A stretch of 64,000 nt of DNA. It comes from Akkermansia muciniphila (lineage in GTDB: Bacteria; Verrucomicrobiota; Verrucomicrobiia; Verrucomicrobiales; Akkermansiaceae). The DNA lies in assembly GCA_945874895.1 (NCBI GenBank), contig CAMCIC010000011.1, forward strand, positions 41,535 through 105,534, in the 5' to 3' direction. Positions 17,907-27,085 of the stretch are shown here, in pieces. Each line of letters opens with the position of its first letter. The stretch's first letter is position 1. Below the pieces are notes generated by a model that saw only the letters and a list, made by a program, of their open reading frames with translations, did no database searches and was not told the DNA's origin. The translations under genes and the position numbers were made by a program.

Positions 17907-18959
17907 TCATCGCCGAGAGCCGAGGGATTTTTTCCATCGAGGGTGTTCCTTTTCGATCAGTGACTGCGCCCAACTTCCATACCAAGCGTAGCCGTTGCGT
18001 CGTTCGTGTCCGATGGCTGCGTAGGATGTTTTTGGAATGCCATCACGATCGCAGAACATCGGCTGCTGTGTTTTGAGATCGTAAAATCTTGCCCACAGCG
18101 GGCGCGCCTTTGGATCTTTGACGATGACCTTGTCCTTGCCACCGGGTGCTTTGGGATCGCTGATGGTGTCGATGCGAATGCCTTGCTGCGCGGATTTCTC
18201 GAACCAAGCCACCGCCGCATCCACGGCGGTAATGATCGCGGCGCTTGGTTTTTCCTCGCTCATGAGCAGGCGTATGATGCCCACCGATTCCGAACCACTC
18301 AGTGATGGCAGCTCATAAGATCGCGCGGTGACTGGTGCCAGAGTGATTTCATCATGCTGAGCGCACCACACGGTCAGCTTGCCATCGATGCGGATCTGGC
18401 AGCGTAGAATGCAATCGATTCCTTTTTGGTAAGCGACCGCAGCTTTTTTACGATCGGATTCCGCTACGAATGCATAGACTGGATCATGACTGACCTCGCG
18501 CAAAAATTCCATCACGCGCACCATGGAGCCATCGTTGAACGTGATGTGACGATGGTATTGTTTGCTCAGCGGGTAGTATTGCGGCCAGCCCCCGTTGGGA
18601 TACTGGGCGATAAAAATGTAATCCAAGCCACGTTGAAAAGCTTGTTGATAGGGAGCATGGCGTGTCGCTTGATGGCAGCGCGCGAGAAAACGCAATTCGT
18701 CCATGGTGGCTCCATTGTCGAAAGTAGGCTTCAGGTCCTTGCGGTTACCGGTGTAAGGGCGCTTCACTGTATCCGTATTTTTCGGCCAAGCGCCTACGTC
18801 GGTCTGATAAGAGAGAATATGGGCCGCGATGGTTTTCGCTTCATCGCTGCGATACCAAGGATCAGGCTTCTTTAGGTAATCCGCCACTCCGGCGGACAAA
18901 CATGGGAATGCTGATGCCAAAAACAAAAGAGCCAAAACGGTCAAGGGATTTCGATTCAT
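17907..18959 (-). CDS. Secreted pectate lyase, polysaccharide lyase family 10
   Basis: Beta-eliminating enzyme cleaving polygalacturonate, 350 residues from the ATG at 18959, which gives a signal peptide (NPLTVLALLFLASAFPCLSA). PL10 features are clear: SYQTDVGAWPKNTD, DNGATMDELRFLAR near residue 100, the QYPNGGWPQYYPL segment near 138, the HITFNDGSMVRVMEFL helix, and the C-terminal RFYDLKTQQPMFCDRDG followed by YAWYGSW. The catalytic arginine of PL10 cannot be placed with certainty by eye. Frame extension to 19010 lacks any signal and is not preferred. Together with the GH28 gene at 37 kb this suggests growth on pectin-like polysaccharides. Confidence 0.92.
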   Translation of the reverse strand: MNRNPLTVLALLFLASAFPCLSAGVADYLKKPDPWYRSDEAKTIAAHILSYQTDVGAWPKNTDTVKRPYTGNRKDLKPTFDNGATMDELRFLARCHQATRHAPYQQAFQRGLDYIFIAQYPNGGWPQYYPLSKQYHRHITFNDGSMVRVMEFLREVSHDPVYAFVAESDRKKAAVAYQKGIDCILRCQIRIDGKLTVWCAQHDEITLAPVTARSYELPSLSGSESVGIIRLLMSEEKPSAAIITAVDAAVAWFEKSAQQGIRIDTISDPKAPGGKDKVIVKDPKARPLWARFYDLKTQQPMFCDRDGIPKTSYAAIGHERRNGYAWYGSWAQSLIEKEHPRWKKSLGSRR

Positions 18960-19058
18960 GGAGCGGGAGCACGGTAAAGCGCAGAGCGCTCCGTGCCAAG
19001 AGCAGATCATGGCATGTTTCTTCTTGTCCTGTCACTGCTCTCCACCGTATGGTGACTC

Positions 19059-21101
19059 ATGCGGTTGTGGAAATTCTTGATCTGGATCTGTGTTTCGCTT
19101 TTAGGTGCGGCGGCTGTCGCCGTTGCCGCATTTTCACGTGGTGAACCGATCAATTCTCTATGGTTGGTGGTGGCTGGGGTTTGCACCTTCGCCGTTTCCT
19201 ATCGGTTTTACGCTTCATGGCTGATTGCCAAGGTGTTGACGGTGGACGACAATCGGGCTCCTGCCGCTGTGACCCGATCCGATGGCAAGGACTTCGTGCC
19301 CACTCCGAAATGGGTGGTCTTCGGTCACCACTTTGCGGCGATTGCGGGCCCCGGTCCGCTGGTGGGTCCTGTGCTGGCAGCTCAGTTTGGCTACCTCCCG
19401 GGCACGCTGTGGATTTTGATCGGCGCGGCGTTGGGTGGTGGCGTGCATGACGCGATCGTGCTTTTCGCTTCGATGCGTCGCGACGGCAAATCGTTAGGAC
19501 AGATGCTCAAGGAGGAAATCAATCCCATCGTCGGTTTGATTGCGATGTTCAGTTTGCTCGCCATCATGACCATTCTCCTCGCGGTGCTGGGATTGGTCGT
19601 GGCGAAAGCCCTCGCGCATTCCCCTTGGGGTCTGTTTACCATTGCCTGCACCATTCCCTTGGCGATGGCCATGGGTGTGGCGATCAAGTCGGGAAAAATC
19701 GGTGTGACACCCGTATCCATTGCCGGCGTGATCGGCCTGTTGCTCGCCGTGGTAGGAGGAAAATTTTTGCCTCCTTCTTGGAATGAGGCGCTCACTTTGT
19801 CCACTCCTTCGCTGGCCTGGGCGATCATGATCTACGGCTTTGCGGCATCGGTGCTACCGGTTTGGTTGCTGCTCGCTCCACGCGATTACCTCAGCACATT
19901 CATGAAATTGGGCACGGTGGCCGTGTTGGCGGTATTCATCGTTATCCTTGCGCCGCCACTGCAGATGCCCGCCGTCACGCCATTCATCGATGGCTCGGGT
20001 TTTGTTGTTCCCGGTCCGGTGTTTCCCTTTGTCTGCATCACCATCGCCTGCGGTGCGGTGAGTGGATTCCACGCACTGATTTCCTCCGGCACCACACCGA
20101 AATTGTTAGCCCGCGAAAAAGAAATCAAGCTCGTGGGCTATGGATCGATGGTGGTGGAAATGCTCGTCGCTCTGATGGCCATCATCGCGGCTTCCACATT
20201 GCCGCCAGGGCAATATTTCGCCATCAATTCACCGATTGATCCGGCGGACCCCGTGGCTGTGGAACGACAAATCGAGAAAATCAATGGCTACGGTCCGACC
20301 TATGCGGTTACTTTGGAGGAAATGAAAAATCTCTCCGCGCAGTTGGAAGAGCCCACCATGATCGGTAAGTCCGGCGGAGCTCCCACATTTGCCGTCGGCA
20401 TGGCCATGATGTTCCAGAAGGTGTTTAAGGGCAAGGACGCGCTGTCGCTCTGGTATCATTTCGCCATCATGTTTGAGGCCCTTTTCATCCTTACCACTTT
20501 GGATGCGGGAACACGTGTGGGCCGCTTCATTTTGCAGGACTTTCTCGGCACCTTCGTGCCCAAGCTCAAGGACACGGGTTCATGGACAGCGAACGTGATT
20601 TCTACGTTTTTGTTGGTATCGGCTTGGGGGTATTTCCTCTATCAGGGCGCGTTGGATCCTGGTGGCATCGCAAAGAGCCTGTGGCCGATATTCGGCATCT
20701 CGAATCAGCTGTTGGCAGTCATTGCGTTTTGTCTTGGCACTACGATTCTCATCAAGATGGGCAAGGTGCGCTACTGTCTCGTCACCGTCATCCCTATGGT
20801 CTTTCTCACCAGTGTGACCTTCATGGCAGGGTGGATGAAAATTTTCTCCTCCAAGGCTGCTGGCTTCTGGCCGGAGATCCTAAAACACCGCGGATTGCTG
20901 GAAACGGCTCTATCGGAAAAGCAGCGCAAGGTCAGTGAACAGGCGATCGTCAACGCTTGGGTGGACATCGCAATCACTTCATTGTTTCTCGTGTTGGTCA
21001 CCGCCATCATCATCGGCTGCGCTCGAGAATGGTGGTTGCTCCTGTCGGGCAGAAAGGTTGTCAAATTGCAGGAGAGTGCCTATCAACCGCAGCCTTCATG
21101 A
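19059..21101 (+). CDS. cstA: Carbon starvation protein CstA family peptide/pyruvate transporter
   Basis: Inner-membrane transporter, 680 residues, with about 16 hydrophobic segments. CstA hallmarks: the periplasmic-entry segment DGKDFVPTPKWVVFGHHFAAIAGPGPLVGPVLAAQ in pieces at about residues 70-110, GGGVHDAIVLFASMRRDGKSL, SGFHALISSGTTPKLL at about 340, and LDAGTRVGRFILQDFLG at about 480. In Escherichia coli the family imports peptides or pyruvate during carbon starvation. A loop of about 60 residues between the two halves (ERQIEKINGYGPTYAV) is soluble. The stop codon overlaps the start of the endonuclease III gene by four bases (ATGA), an odd but real translational coupling. Confidence 0.94.
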   Translation: MRLWKFLIWICVSLLGAAAVAVAAFSRGEPINSLWLVVAGVCTFAVSYRFYASWLIAKVLTVDDNRAPAAVTRSDGKDFVPTPKWVVFGHHFAAIAGPGPLVGPVLAAQFGYLPGTLWILIGAALGGGVHDAIVLFASMRRDGKSLGQMLKEEINPIVGLIAMFSLLAIMTILLAVLGLVVAKALAHSPWGLFTIACTIPLAMAMGVAIKSGKIGVTPVSIAGVIGLLLAVVGGKFLPPSWNEALTLSTPSLAWAIMIYGFAASVLPVWLLLAPRDYLSTFMKLGTVAVLAVFIVILAPPLQMPAVTPFIDGSGFVVPGPVFPFVCITIACGAVSGFHALISSGTTPKLLAREKEIKLVGYGSMVVEMLVALMAIIAASTLPPGQYFAINSPIDPADPVAVERQIEKINGYGPTYAVTLEEMKNLSAQLEEPTMIGKSGGAPTFAVGMAMMFQKVFKGKDALSLWYHFAIMFEALFILTTLDAGTRVGRFILQDFLGTFVPKLKDTGSWTANVISTFLLVSAWGYFLYQGALDPGGIAKSLWPIFGISNQLLAVIAFCLGTTILIKMGKVRYCLVTVIPMVFLTSVTFMAGWMKIFSSKAAGFWPEILKHRGLLETALSEKQRKVSEQAIVNAWVDIAITSLFLVLVTAIIIGCAREWWLLLSGRKVVKLQESAYQPQPS

Positions 21102-21733
21102 CAAAAAAGGAACGCGCTGCCTATCTGCTGAATCGGCTGGATCAACTCTATCCGGAGACGCCGATCCCCTTGGATCATAAGGATCCCTTCACCCTTTTGA
21201 TCGCGGTATTGCTCTCTGCGCAATGCACCGATGCCCGTGTCAACACCGTGACTCCTGCGCTCTTCGCACTGGCGGACAATCCCTATGACATGAGTCGCGC
21301 CACCGCGGAGCAAGTGCGTGAGATCATCCGCCCCTGCGGTCTTTCCCCTCGCAAGAGCGTGGCGATCGTGGAACTCTCGCGCATTCTGGTGCAGCACTAT
21401 GATGGCCAGGTGCCACAGGATTTTGCGGCACTCGAATCGTTGCCAGGAGTGGGCCACAAAACCGCATCGGTGGTGATGGCTCAAGCCTTCGGCGTCCCCG
21501 CTTTTCCAGTCGATACCCACATTCATCGCTTGGCGAAACGTTGGAAGCTTTCGTCAGGAAAATCGGTGGAGCAGACCGAAGCGGATCTGAAGAAACTTTT
21601 CCCGCGCGAGAAATGGAACAAACTTCATTTGCAGATCATTTTCGCCGGGCGTGAGCATTGCACGGCACGCGGATGCCAAGGGAATACCTGCCTCCTCTGC
21701 GGTGAACTCTTTCATCGTTCGGTGCGGTCATAA
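21098..21733 (+). CDS. nth: Endonuclease III with non-standard iron-sulfur cysteine spacing
   Basis: Base-excision-repair DNA glycosylase/AP lyase for oxidised pyrimidines, 211 residues. The helix-hairpin-helix LPGVGHKTASVVMA contains the catalytic lysine, and the downstream aspartate is in PVDTHIHRLAKR; DPFTLLIAVLLSAQCTDARVN is the classic N-terminal signature. The C-terminal cluster loop reads EHCTARGCQGNTCLLC, that is C-x4-C-x4-C-x2-C rather than the usual C-x6-C-x2-C-x5-C. Start at 21098 is set by the ATGA overlap with cstA. Its end overlaps the convergent antiporter gene by six bases. Confidence 0.94.
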   Translation: MTKKERAAYLLNRLDQLYPETPIPLDHKDPFTLLIAVLLSAQCTDARVNTVTPALFALADNPYDMSRATAEQVREIIRPCGLSPRKSVAIVELSRILVQHYDGQVPQDFAALESLPGVGHKTASVVMAQAFGVPAFPVDTHIHRLAKRWKLSSGKSVEQTEADLKKLFPREKWNKLHLQIIFAGREHCTARGCQGNTCLLCGELFHRSVRS

Positions 21734-23434
21734 GAATTTCTTTTCGTAGGCGCACAACCCTTGTTCCACCATAGCGATGGAACTTTCCTGCTCGTCGTGG
21801 ATCACCTTGGCCCCCATCAGGGTCAGGTCGAGCGCCTCGCTAGAAAATTTGGCACGCGCCAGAATCAGGATTTCCGGATTTTCTGATAAGACTTGCGGGA
21901 TGGCTTTGGAAGTGACTCCGACATGTGGGAAGGTGAACGCGATGAGGCGCGCCTTTTTGATCTTGGTGAGGGCGAGAGCCTCCGGGTGGGTAATGTCACC
22001 AAAGAGCACAAGGTGACCTCTCTTTTTCAGATCGCATACCGTATCGGCGTTGAGATCGACGATGACACAGTCGATGCCCGCGTGCAACAAGGCTTGGTGG
22101 AGTGTTTGGCCTACGGGTCCATAACCACAAATGATCGCGTGATCTTCGAGATTTTTGATCGATGAGCTGAGCGTCATCACCGCGGGTGTAGTCCGTTTGT
22201 TGCGGAACCAGCCCTTGCGTTCGAGCCACAGGCTGAGCGGCGTCATGGACAGCATCGAAGCAGGAATCAGAGCCATGCCCAGGGCGGTGCAAACAAGAAT
22301 CATTTGTTCCAGCCATGGCTCAAAGGCGCGGAACTGTTGTGATTTTTGGATCAGCACCAAGGAAAATTCGCCTATGCTCGATAGGCTGGCCGCCGCCAGT
22401 AAGGCGGGTCGCAAGGGGAGCCGCAAGATACGCGCGACGGCGAATACCGTGAGGAATTTGAAAAGAAAAATCACCGATGTGCCTAACAGAATCACCCACC
22501 AATGATCCAAGACCTGCTTCATATCAATCATGAGACCGACCGAAACAAAAAAAATCGTTAGAAACAGATCCTTAAACGGCAGGATGTCGCTCATGATGCG
22601 GTGGCTGTAGATCGATTCGCTGACCATCAGACCGCCAGCAAAGGCGCCCAGTGCGAGGCTCAGTTCGAGCGCACCACCGGCAAAGGCGACACCGGCACTC
22701 ATGCCGATGATCGTGAGGGTGAAAAGCTCTCGGCTGCGGGTTTTTGCAACGGCATGAAGCAAAGGGTTGATGCCGAAACGACCGAGCAGAGCGGCCCCAA
22801 CGAGAAATGCCATGCCTTTGAGCAGGGCGATACCTACTTGCTGGAACATCGGCATTTCGGAACTTCCTAACAACGCGGGCAGGATCAAAAAAAGCCCGAT
22901 CACCAGAATGTCCTGAAACAAGGCAATCCCCAGTGCGGTTTTGGCTCCGGGGCTGGCGCTGATTCCTTGGTCCTGAAATGATTTCAATGACACGGCCGTA
23001 GAACTCAGGGCAAATACCACGCCGATCAGCAGAGATTCCTCCCACGGGCGCCCCAAGCAGGCCGCGATACCGCCGGCGACACCTGCGGTGATGATCACTT
23101 GAAGACCACCGCCGAACAAGGCAAGTCGCCACAAATGGTGGAGCTCGCGAATGGAAAATTCAACTCCTAGCGTGAACATCAGCAGGACGATGCCGAGCTC
23201 GGCCAATTGCGGAATGATGGCGCCCTTGGTATCCATGCCAAGCCATTCGGGAACACCGCTGTTCGCCATCAGAATGCCACAGAGAAAGTATCCAACCAAA
23301 AGGCTTTGGCGCAGCCGCACCATCAACAAGGACACGAATACGGCCAGCAGCAATACGAGAGTCAATAGCCCGAACAACGGTGAAACATCAGCCGCGCCGC
23401 TCGCCATCAACAGGGAAGGTATGCCAATCCACAC
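21728..23434 (-). CDS. Kef-type cation:proton antiporter with TrkA-N domain
   Basis: Inner-membrane monovalent cation/H+ antiporter, 568 residues. About 12 hydrophobic segments form the CPA2 exchanger domain (residues about 15-395), including ELGIVLLMFTLGVEFS, ALSSTAVSLKSFQDQG and ALFQDILVIGLFLILPA. The C-terminus is a TrkA-N/RCK nucleotide-binding domain (HAIICGYGPVGQTLHQALL at about 420, then IVDLNADTVCDLKKRGH and LFGDITHPEAL). The domain plan is that of KefB/KefC; ion and ligand specificity cannot be read. The annotated start is GTG; an ATG nine codons later (23407) is an alternative. Convergent with nth, overlapping it by six bases. Confidence 0.93.
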   Translation of the reverse strand: MWIGIPSLLMASGAADVSPLFGLLTLVLLLAVFVSLLMVRLRQSLLVGYFLCGILMANSGVPEWLGMDTKGAIIPQLAELGIVLLMFTLGVEFSIRELHHLWRLALFGGGLQVIITAGVAGGIAACLGRPWEESLLIGVVFALSSTAVSLKSFQDQGISASPGAKTALGIALFQDILVIGLFLILPALLGSSEMPMFQQVGIALLKGMAFLVGAALLGRFGINPLLHAVAKTRSRELFTLTIIGMSAGVAFAGGALELSLALGAFAGGLMVSESIYSHRIMSDILPFKDLFLTIFFVSVGLMIDMKQVLDHWWVILLGTSVIFLFKFLTVFAVARILRLPLRPALLAAASLSSIGEFSLVLIQKSQQFRAFEPWLEQMILVCTALGMALIPASMLSMTPLSLWLERKGWFRNKRTTPAVMTLSSSIKNLEDHAIICGYGPVGQTLHQALLHAGIDCVIVDLNADTVCDLKKRGHLVLFGDITHPEALALTKIKKARLIAFTFPHVGVTSKAIPQVLSENPEILILARAKFSSEALDLTLMGAKVIHDEQESSIAMVEQGLCAYEKKFL

Positions 23435-23489
23435 ACCATTACTTTGCGGAGGGAGACCTGCAAGATAAAGCGCAAAAGTGATAAATCCT

Positions 23490-24728
23490 TCAGCTGGCGA
23501 TACCAGCTGTGGCGACCATTGATTCCTGCGGAGTCGGCAACTCGATCGAGAACTTGGTTTCTCGCCCCGGTATGGAACTTACGGAAATGTTGCCCCCGTG
23601 TGCTTCGACGGCACGCTTGACGATCGACAAGCCCAAGCCCGTTCCCTTGATGGCGGAGTTCGTGTGGTTTTGATCAACTCGATAGAATCGCTTGAACACG
23701 AAAGGCAAGTGGCTGCTCGGAATGCCAATGCCATCATCCGCCACGGAAAGGTAAATGCCCTTGTCTTGTTGCATCCCTGTGACCACGACTTTCAGACCCG
23801 GTCGCGGGTTTTGCTTGAGCGCGTTTTCAATCAGGTTGAACAACACTTGAGTCCAATAAAATCGGTCGCCGGAAATCATCAGCCCACGCTGGACTTTGGA
23901 AAAATCCACGGTGGCTTGCTGACTGACGATCAGGTGCTCCAGCCGCTCTAGTACGTCCTGCACACAACTATGAAATTCGAAAGGCTCGATGCTGAGCGCT
24001 GCGGCTTCACCGGATTCCAAACGGGAAATCACCAACATGTCCTCGACGATGCGGGAGACCCGATCGGTATGTTTTGACATGATGCTCAGGAAACGCGCGG
24101 CTTGCTGATGGTCACGCAGTCCTCCCACTTCTAACAGGTTTTCTAGGTATCCCTGAATGATGGCGAGTGGTGTGCGCAATTCATGGGAAGCATTGGCGAC
24201 AAAATCTTTTCGCACCTGTTCGCTTTGAAACTCGGCAGTGAGATCGCGCAGGAGAACGCGCAATTTTGCCTCGGGGTAGGCTTCGGGCGGAAGTGGCGCC
24301 ACATCCAATAACCATGCGTTCACGCCGCGATTTTCCTTGGCACCGAGTGGTGATAACTGCTGCGGCAGCACCAGGCGTTGCACCATGGGTTGGTGCGTTT
24401 TTTCACATTGGTGGATGGCTTCGATGAAACGGGCATCGGGAAACACGGCCTGCGGGGATTGCCCCACAACATTGCGCTCAGCAAACATCTGGCGCGCGGC
24501 AATGTTCGCATAGCATACCACACCGGATTGATCCACCAGGAACAATGCATCGGACAAGCCGTCGAGCAATAACTCGTGGCGCTTTCGATCGGCTTCCAGG
24601 GCCTCGTGATGCAACTCATTCACCTGTTGAATTTCTTGATGGAATCGTTTTTGTTTATGAATCCGATCCAGGCACAGCCAAACAATGGTCAAAGCGGCGG
24701 CGGCGAGGATGGAGATCTCGAAAATCAT
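23490..24728 (-). CDS. phoR: Phosphate-regulon sensor histidine kinase PhoR
   Basis: Membrane sensor kinase, 412 residues: one N-terminal transmembrane helix (FEISILAAAALTIVWLCL), a PAS domain at about 45-160 (LLDGLSDALFLVDQSGVVCY), the HisKA phosphoacceptor FVANASHELRTPLAI (His about 189), and the HATPase domain with N box NLIENALKQN, G1 VADDGIGIP, the RFYRVDQNH segment and G2 KGTGLGLSIVKRAVEAHGG. The single-helix plus PAS plan is that of PhoR. Its start overlaps the phoB stop by four bases, and the operon order is pstB-phoU-phoB-phoR, supporting a phosphate-sensing role through the Pst/PhoU complex. Confidence 0.93.
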   Translation of the reverse strand: MIFEISILAAAALTIVWLCLDRIHKQKRFHQEIQQVNELHHEALEADRKRHELLLDGLSDALFLVDQSGVVCYANIAARQMFAERNVVGQSPQAVFPDARFIEAIHQCEKTHQPMVQRLVLPQQLSPLGAKENRGVNAWLLDVAPLPPEAYPEAKLRVLLRDLTAEFQSEQVRKDFVANASHELRTPLAIIQGYLENLLEVGGLRDHQQAARFLSIMSKHTDRVSRIVEDMLVISRLESGEAAALSIEPFEFHSCVQDVLERLEHLIVSQQATVDFSKVQRGLMISGDRFYWTQVLFNLIENALKQNPRPGLKVVVTGMQQDKGIYLSVADDGIGIPSSHLPFVFKRFYRVDQNHTNSAIKGTGLGLSIVKRAVEAHGGNISVSSIPGRETKFSIELPTPQESMVATAGIAS

Positions 24729-25408
24729 GAGGCGGAATTGACGAAACGATAGCCGACTCCGCGTATCGTTTCAACCTTATCCGCATGAACTCCCAGTTTT
24801 TGCCTCAACCGTTTCATGTGGGTGTCGAGCGTGCGGCTGATGACATCGTCACTGTATCCCCAGACGTTGCGCAGCATTTCGTTGCGTTGTTGGGGGTGGT
24901 TCGCACGCTCGCAGAGAAACAATAGCAGTTTGAATTCGGTGGACGTGAGTTCCACGGGTTCATTTTCGATATAGAATTTGAGCGAGTTCTTATCAAAACG
25001 GAACGGACCAGTCGCAAAGTCGGTCGCTCCCGAACTAATCTGCATCCGCTTGAGAACTGCCTGGACGCGCAGCACCAGTTCCTTGGGCGAGAAGGGCTTG
25101 GTCACGTAGTCATCAGCACCCGCCGCCAATCCAGCAATGCGGTCCTCGGTCTGTGCGCGCGCCGTCAGCAAAATGACGGGAATCTGTTGAGTGCGGGCAT
25201 CACGGCGCAATCCTTTGAGTACGCCCAATCCATTCAGCGTTGGCAACATCAGATCTAACACAATCAGATCCGGGCGCTCTTTCAGTGCGAGATCGAGACC
25301 AACTTGCCCGTCGTGAGCTTTGATCACCCGGCACCCAGCGCGCTCCAAATTGAAAGCCACCAAGTCGGTGATATCCACCTCATCTTCGATCACTAATACT
25401 GTCTGCAC
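24725..25408 (-). CDS. phoB: Phosphate-regulon response regulator PhoB
   Basis: OmpR/PhoB-type transcription factor, 227 residues. The receiver domain shows the acidic pocket VIEDEVDITDL, phosphoacceptor LIVLDLMLPTLNG (Asp about 53), the conserved VILLTARA threonine and YVTKPFSPKEL lysine. The C-terminal winged helix follows (VELTSTEFKLLLFLCERA, RNVWGYSDDVISRTLDTHMKRL, IRGVGYRFV). The pairing with the PAS-containing kinase downstream and phoU/pstB upstream identifies it as PhoB rather than another OmpR-family member. A 59-base gap separates it from phoU. Confidence 0.94.
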   Translation of the reverse strand: MQTVLVIEDEVDITDLVAFNLERAGCRVIKAHDGQVGLDLALKERPDLIVLDLMLPTLNGLGVLKGLRRDARTQQIPVILLTARAQTEDRIAGLAAGADDYVTKPFSPKELVLRVQAVLKRMQISSGATDFATGPFRFDKNSLKFYIENEPVELTSTEFKLLLFLCERANHPQQRNEMLRNVWGYSDDVISRTLDTHMKRLRQKLGVHADKVETIRGVGYRFVNSAS

Positions 25409-25467
25409 AATCTGAAACGTAATGCCCGATCAAGTTTTCGAAAGCCTCGTCCTGTGACAAATTCGTT

Positions 25468-26175
25468 TCATTCATCGTGATCCTCGTGGGATTCTTTTGT
25501 GACTTTTTTCGATGCATGACGAATGTCGGTAGCATTGCCGAGAAAAACGGCATCCTCGCCAATGTTGACCGCAAGATCGCCGACCCGCTCAAGTGATCGG
25601 ATGACGAAGATCAGATGCAGCAGTGATTCGGCCTTGCCCTCCGCATGTTCGAGCCGCTCGCTCAGCGAGGCAATCAGTCTCTTGTGCAAACGATCCAGTT
25701 CCTTGTCGCGCGCCTTCAAGCCTTCCGCCAATTCGATGTTTTGATCCGTGAAGGCAATCATCGCATCGCGCAGCAGGTTGTCTGCCATGACATACAGCGG
25801 TTCCACTAAAGCCACGTCAGGCAGTTCGGGACCGCGACAGATTTTTTTGGAGCGCTTCGCAATGTTCACTGCGTGGTCCGAGATCCGCTCCAAGCAGGTG
25901 GAGATTTTCATGGACGAGATCACCAAGCGCAAGTCGGAAGCCACGGGATGATGGCGCACAAGGATTTCCATACCCGTTTGATCAACGCGGATTTCCAAAT
26001 CATCCACATCACTGTCATCACCGATCACCACGCGCGAGAGCTCAATGTCGCGCTCCAACAAGGAGCGCATGGCTCGTTCGAGATTCTGCCGGGTCAGGCT
26101 TGCCATCAGCAGCACTTCATCTTTCAGAGTGCGGATCGCAATGTCAAAATCGCGGAAAATGTGGGCTCCATTCAT
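25468..26175 (-). CDS. phoU: Phosphate-specific transport regulator PhoU
   Basis: Cytoplasmic negative regulator that links the Pst transporter to PhoR. The 235 residues form the two-repeat helical PhoU fold, each repeat with the E-R-x-x-D-H/L-A-V-N-I metal-binding motif: CLERISDHAVNIAKRSKKI near residue 95 and SLERVGDLAVNIGEDAVFL near 200. The N-terminus is slightly long (MNGAHIFRDFDIAIRTLKDEVLLM). It starts 17 bases after the pstB stop. The final residues (KVTKESHEDHDE) are charged and not part of the fold. Confidence 0.95.
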   Translation of the reverse strand: MNGAHIFRDFDIAIRTLKDEVLLMASLTRQNLERAMRSLLERDIELSRVVIGDDSDVDDLEIRVDQTGMEILVRHHPVASDLRLVISSMKISTCLERISDHAVNIAKRSKKICRGPELPDVALVEPLYVMADNLLRDAMIAFTDQNIELAEGLKARDKELDRLHKRLIASLSERLEHAEGKAESLLHLIFVIRSLERVGDLAVNIGEDAVFLGNATDIRHASKKVTKESHEDHDE

Positions 26176-26192
26176 GTCGTAGTTCTCTAGGA

Positions 26193-26996
26193 TCAGCCAA
26201 AGCGGCCGCTGATGTATTTCTCGGTGCGTTTGTCTCTGGGGTGGGTGAACATTTTCTGCGTCTCATCGTATTCCACCAGCTCACCCATGTGAAAAAAGGC
26301 GGTGAAATCGGAAATGCGTGATGCCTGTTGCATGCTGTGGGTGACCAACACAAAGGTGTATTGGCTCCGAAGCTCCCACAGCAATTCCTCGACTTTCAGA
26401 GTCGCGATGGGATCCAAGGCGCTGCAGGGCTCATCCATGAGAACCACGTTCGGTTTGACCGCGATGGCGCGTGCGATGCAAAGCCGCTGTTGTTGTCCGC
26501 CGGAGAGTCCGTAGCCGGATTCTTTGAGCCTGTCCTTGACTTCGTCCCAAAGCGCCGCTTGCCGCAGTGCGCTTTCCACACGTTCCATGAGTATCTTGGC
26601 ATCGCGGATTCCACGCACTCGTAAGCCGTAGGCCACGTTTTCAAAAATGCTGCGCGGAAAAATGTTTGATTTCTGAAATACCATGCCCACTTCATGGCGC
26701 AATTTCACTACGTCCACACCCAGTTCATAGATATCCCTCCCATGGAGGCAGATCCTACCCCTTGTGATGCGGGCCTCGGGGATATCATCGTTCATCCGGT
26801 TGATGCATCGCAACAATGTGGATTTTCCACAGCCCGATGGCCCGATGAATGCCGTGACGCGGTTGGCAGCAATATCGATGTTGATATTTTTCAGGACCTG
26901 CGCCGACCCGTAGCAAAAATCCAAGTCCTCCACGGTCACCGCAGCGCGGGTCCATGGGAGAAGGGCATAATCTGGTCGAGAAAGGGTGGTCGTCAT
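26193..26996 (-). CDS. pstB: Phosphate ABC transporter ATP-binding protein PstB
   Basis: ATPase of the high-affinity phosphate importer, 267 residues. Walker [21 protein letters not shown] (about 51-70) with the family-typical CINRMND, Q-loop [18 protein letters not shown], signature [17 protein letters not shown], Walker [15 protein letters not shown], and the H-loop [13 protein letters not shown] followed by [11 protein letters not shown]. All are diagnostic for PstB. No pstS, pstC or pstA is beside it: the next gene upstream (27.1-27.7 kb) is a TVP38-type protein, so the permease and binding protein must be encoded elsewhere. It leads the pstB-phoU-phoB-phoR operon. Confidence 0.95.
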   Translation of the reverse strand: MTTTLSRPDYALLPWTRAAVTVEDLDFCYGSAQVLKNINIDIAANRVTAFIGPSGCGKSTLLRCINRMNDDIPEARITRGRICLHGRDIYELGVDVVKLRHEVGMVFQKSNIFPRSIFENVAYGLRVRGIRDAKILMERVESALRQAALWDEVKDRLKESGYGLSGGQQQRLCIARAIAVKPNVVLMDEPCSALDPIATLKVEELLWELRSQYTFVLVTHSMQQASRISDFTAFFHMGELVEYDETQKMFTHPRDKRTEKYISGRFG

Positions 26997-27085
26997 GTGT
27001 CAAGCGCACATCGCTGTGACAACTTTGCCATCTCATCTGGTATCGCACGAATGACCTATTGTGGCGAAATCGTCACAGATGGCAA

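Noticed and set aside
26997..27085. Possible Pho box upstream of pstB
   Set aside because: TGTGTCAA and TGTGACAA words are present but spaced 19 bases apart, not the 11-base period of known PhoB sites. Not enough for a call.
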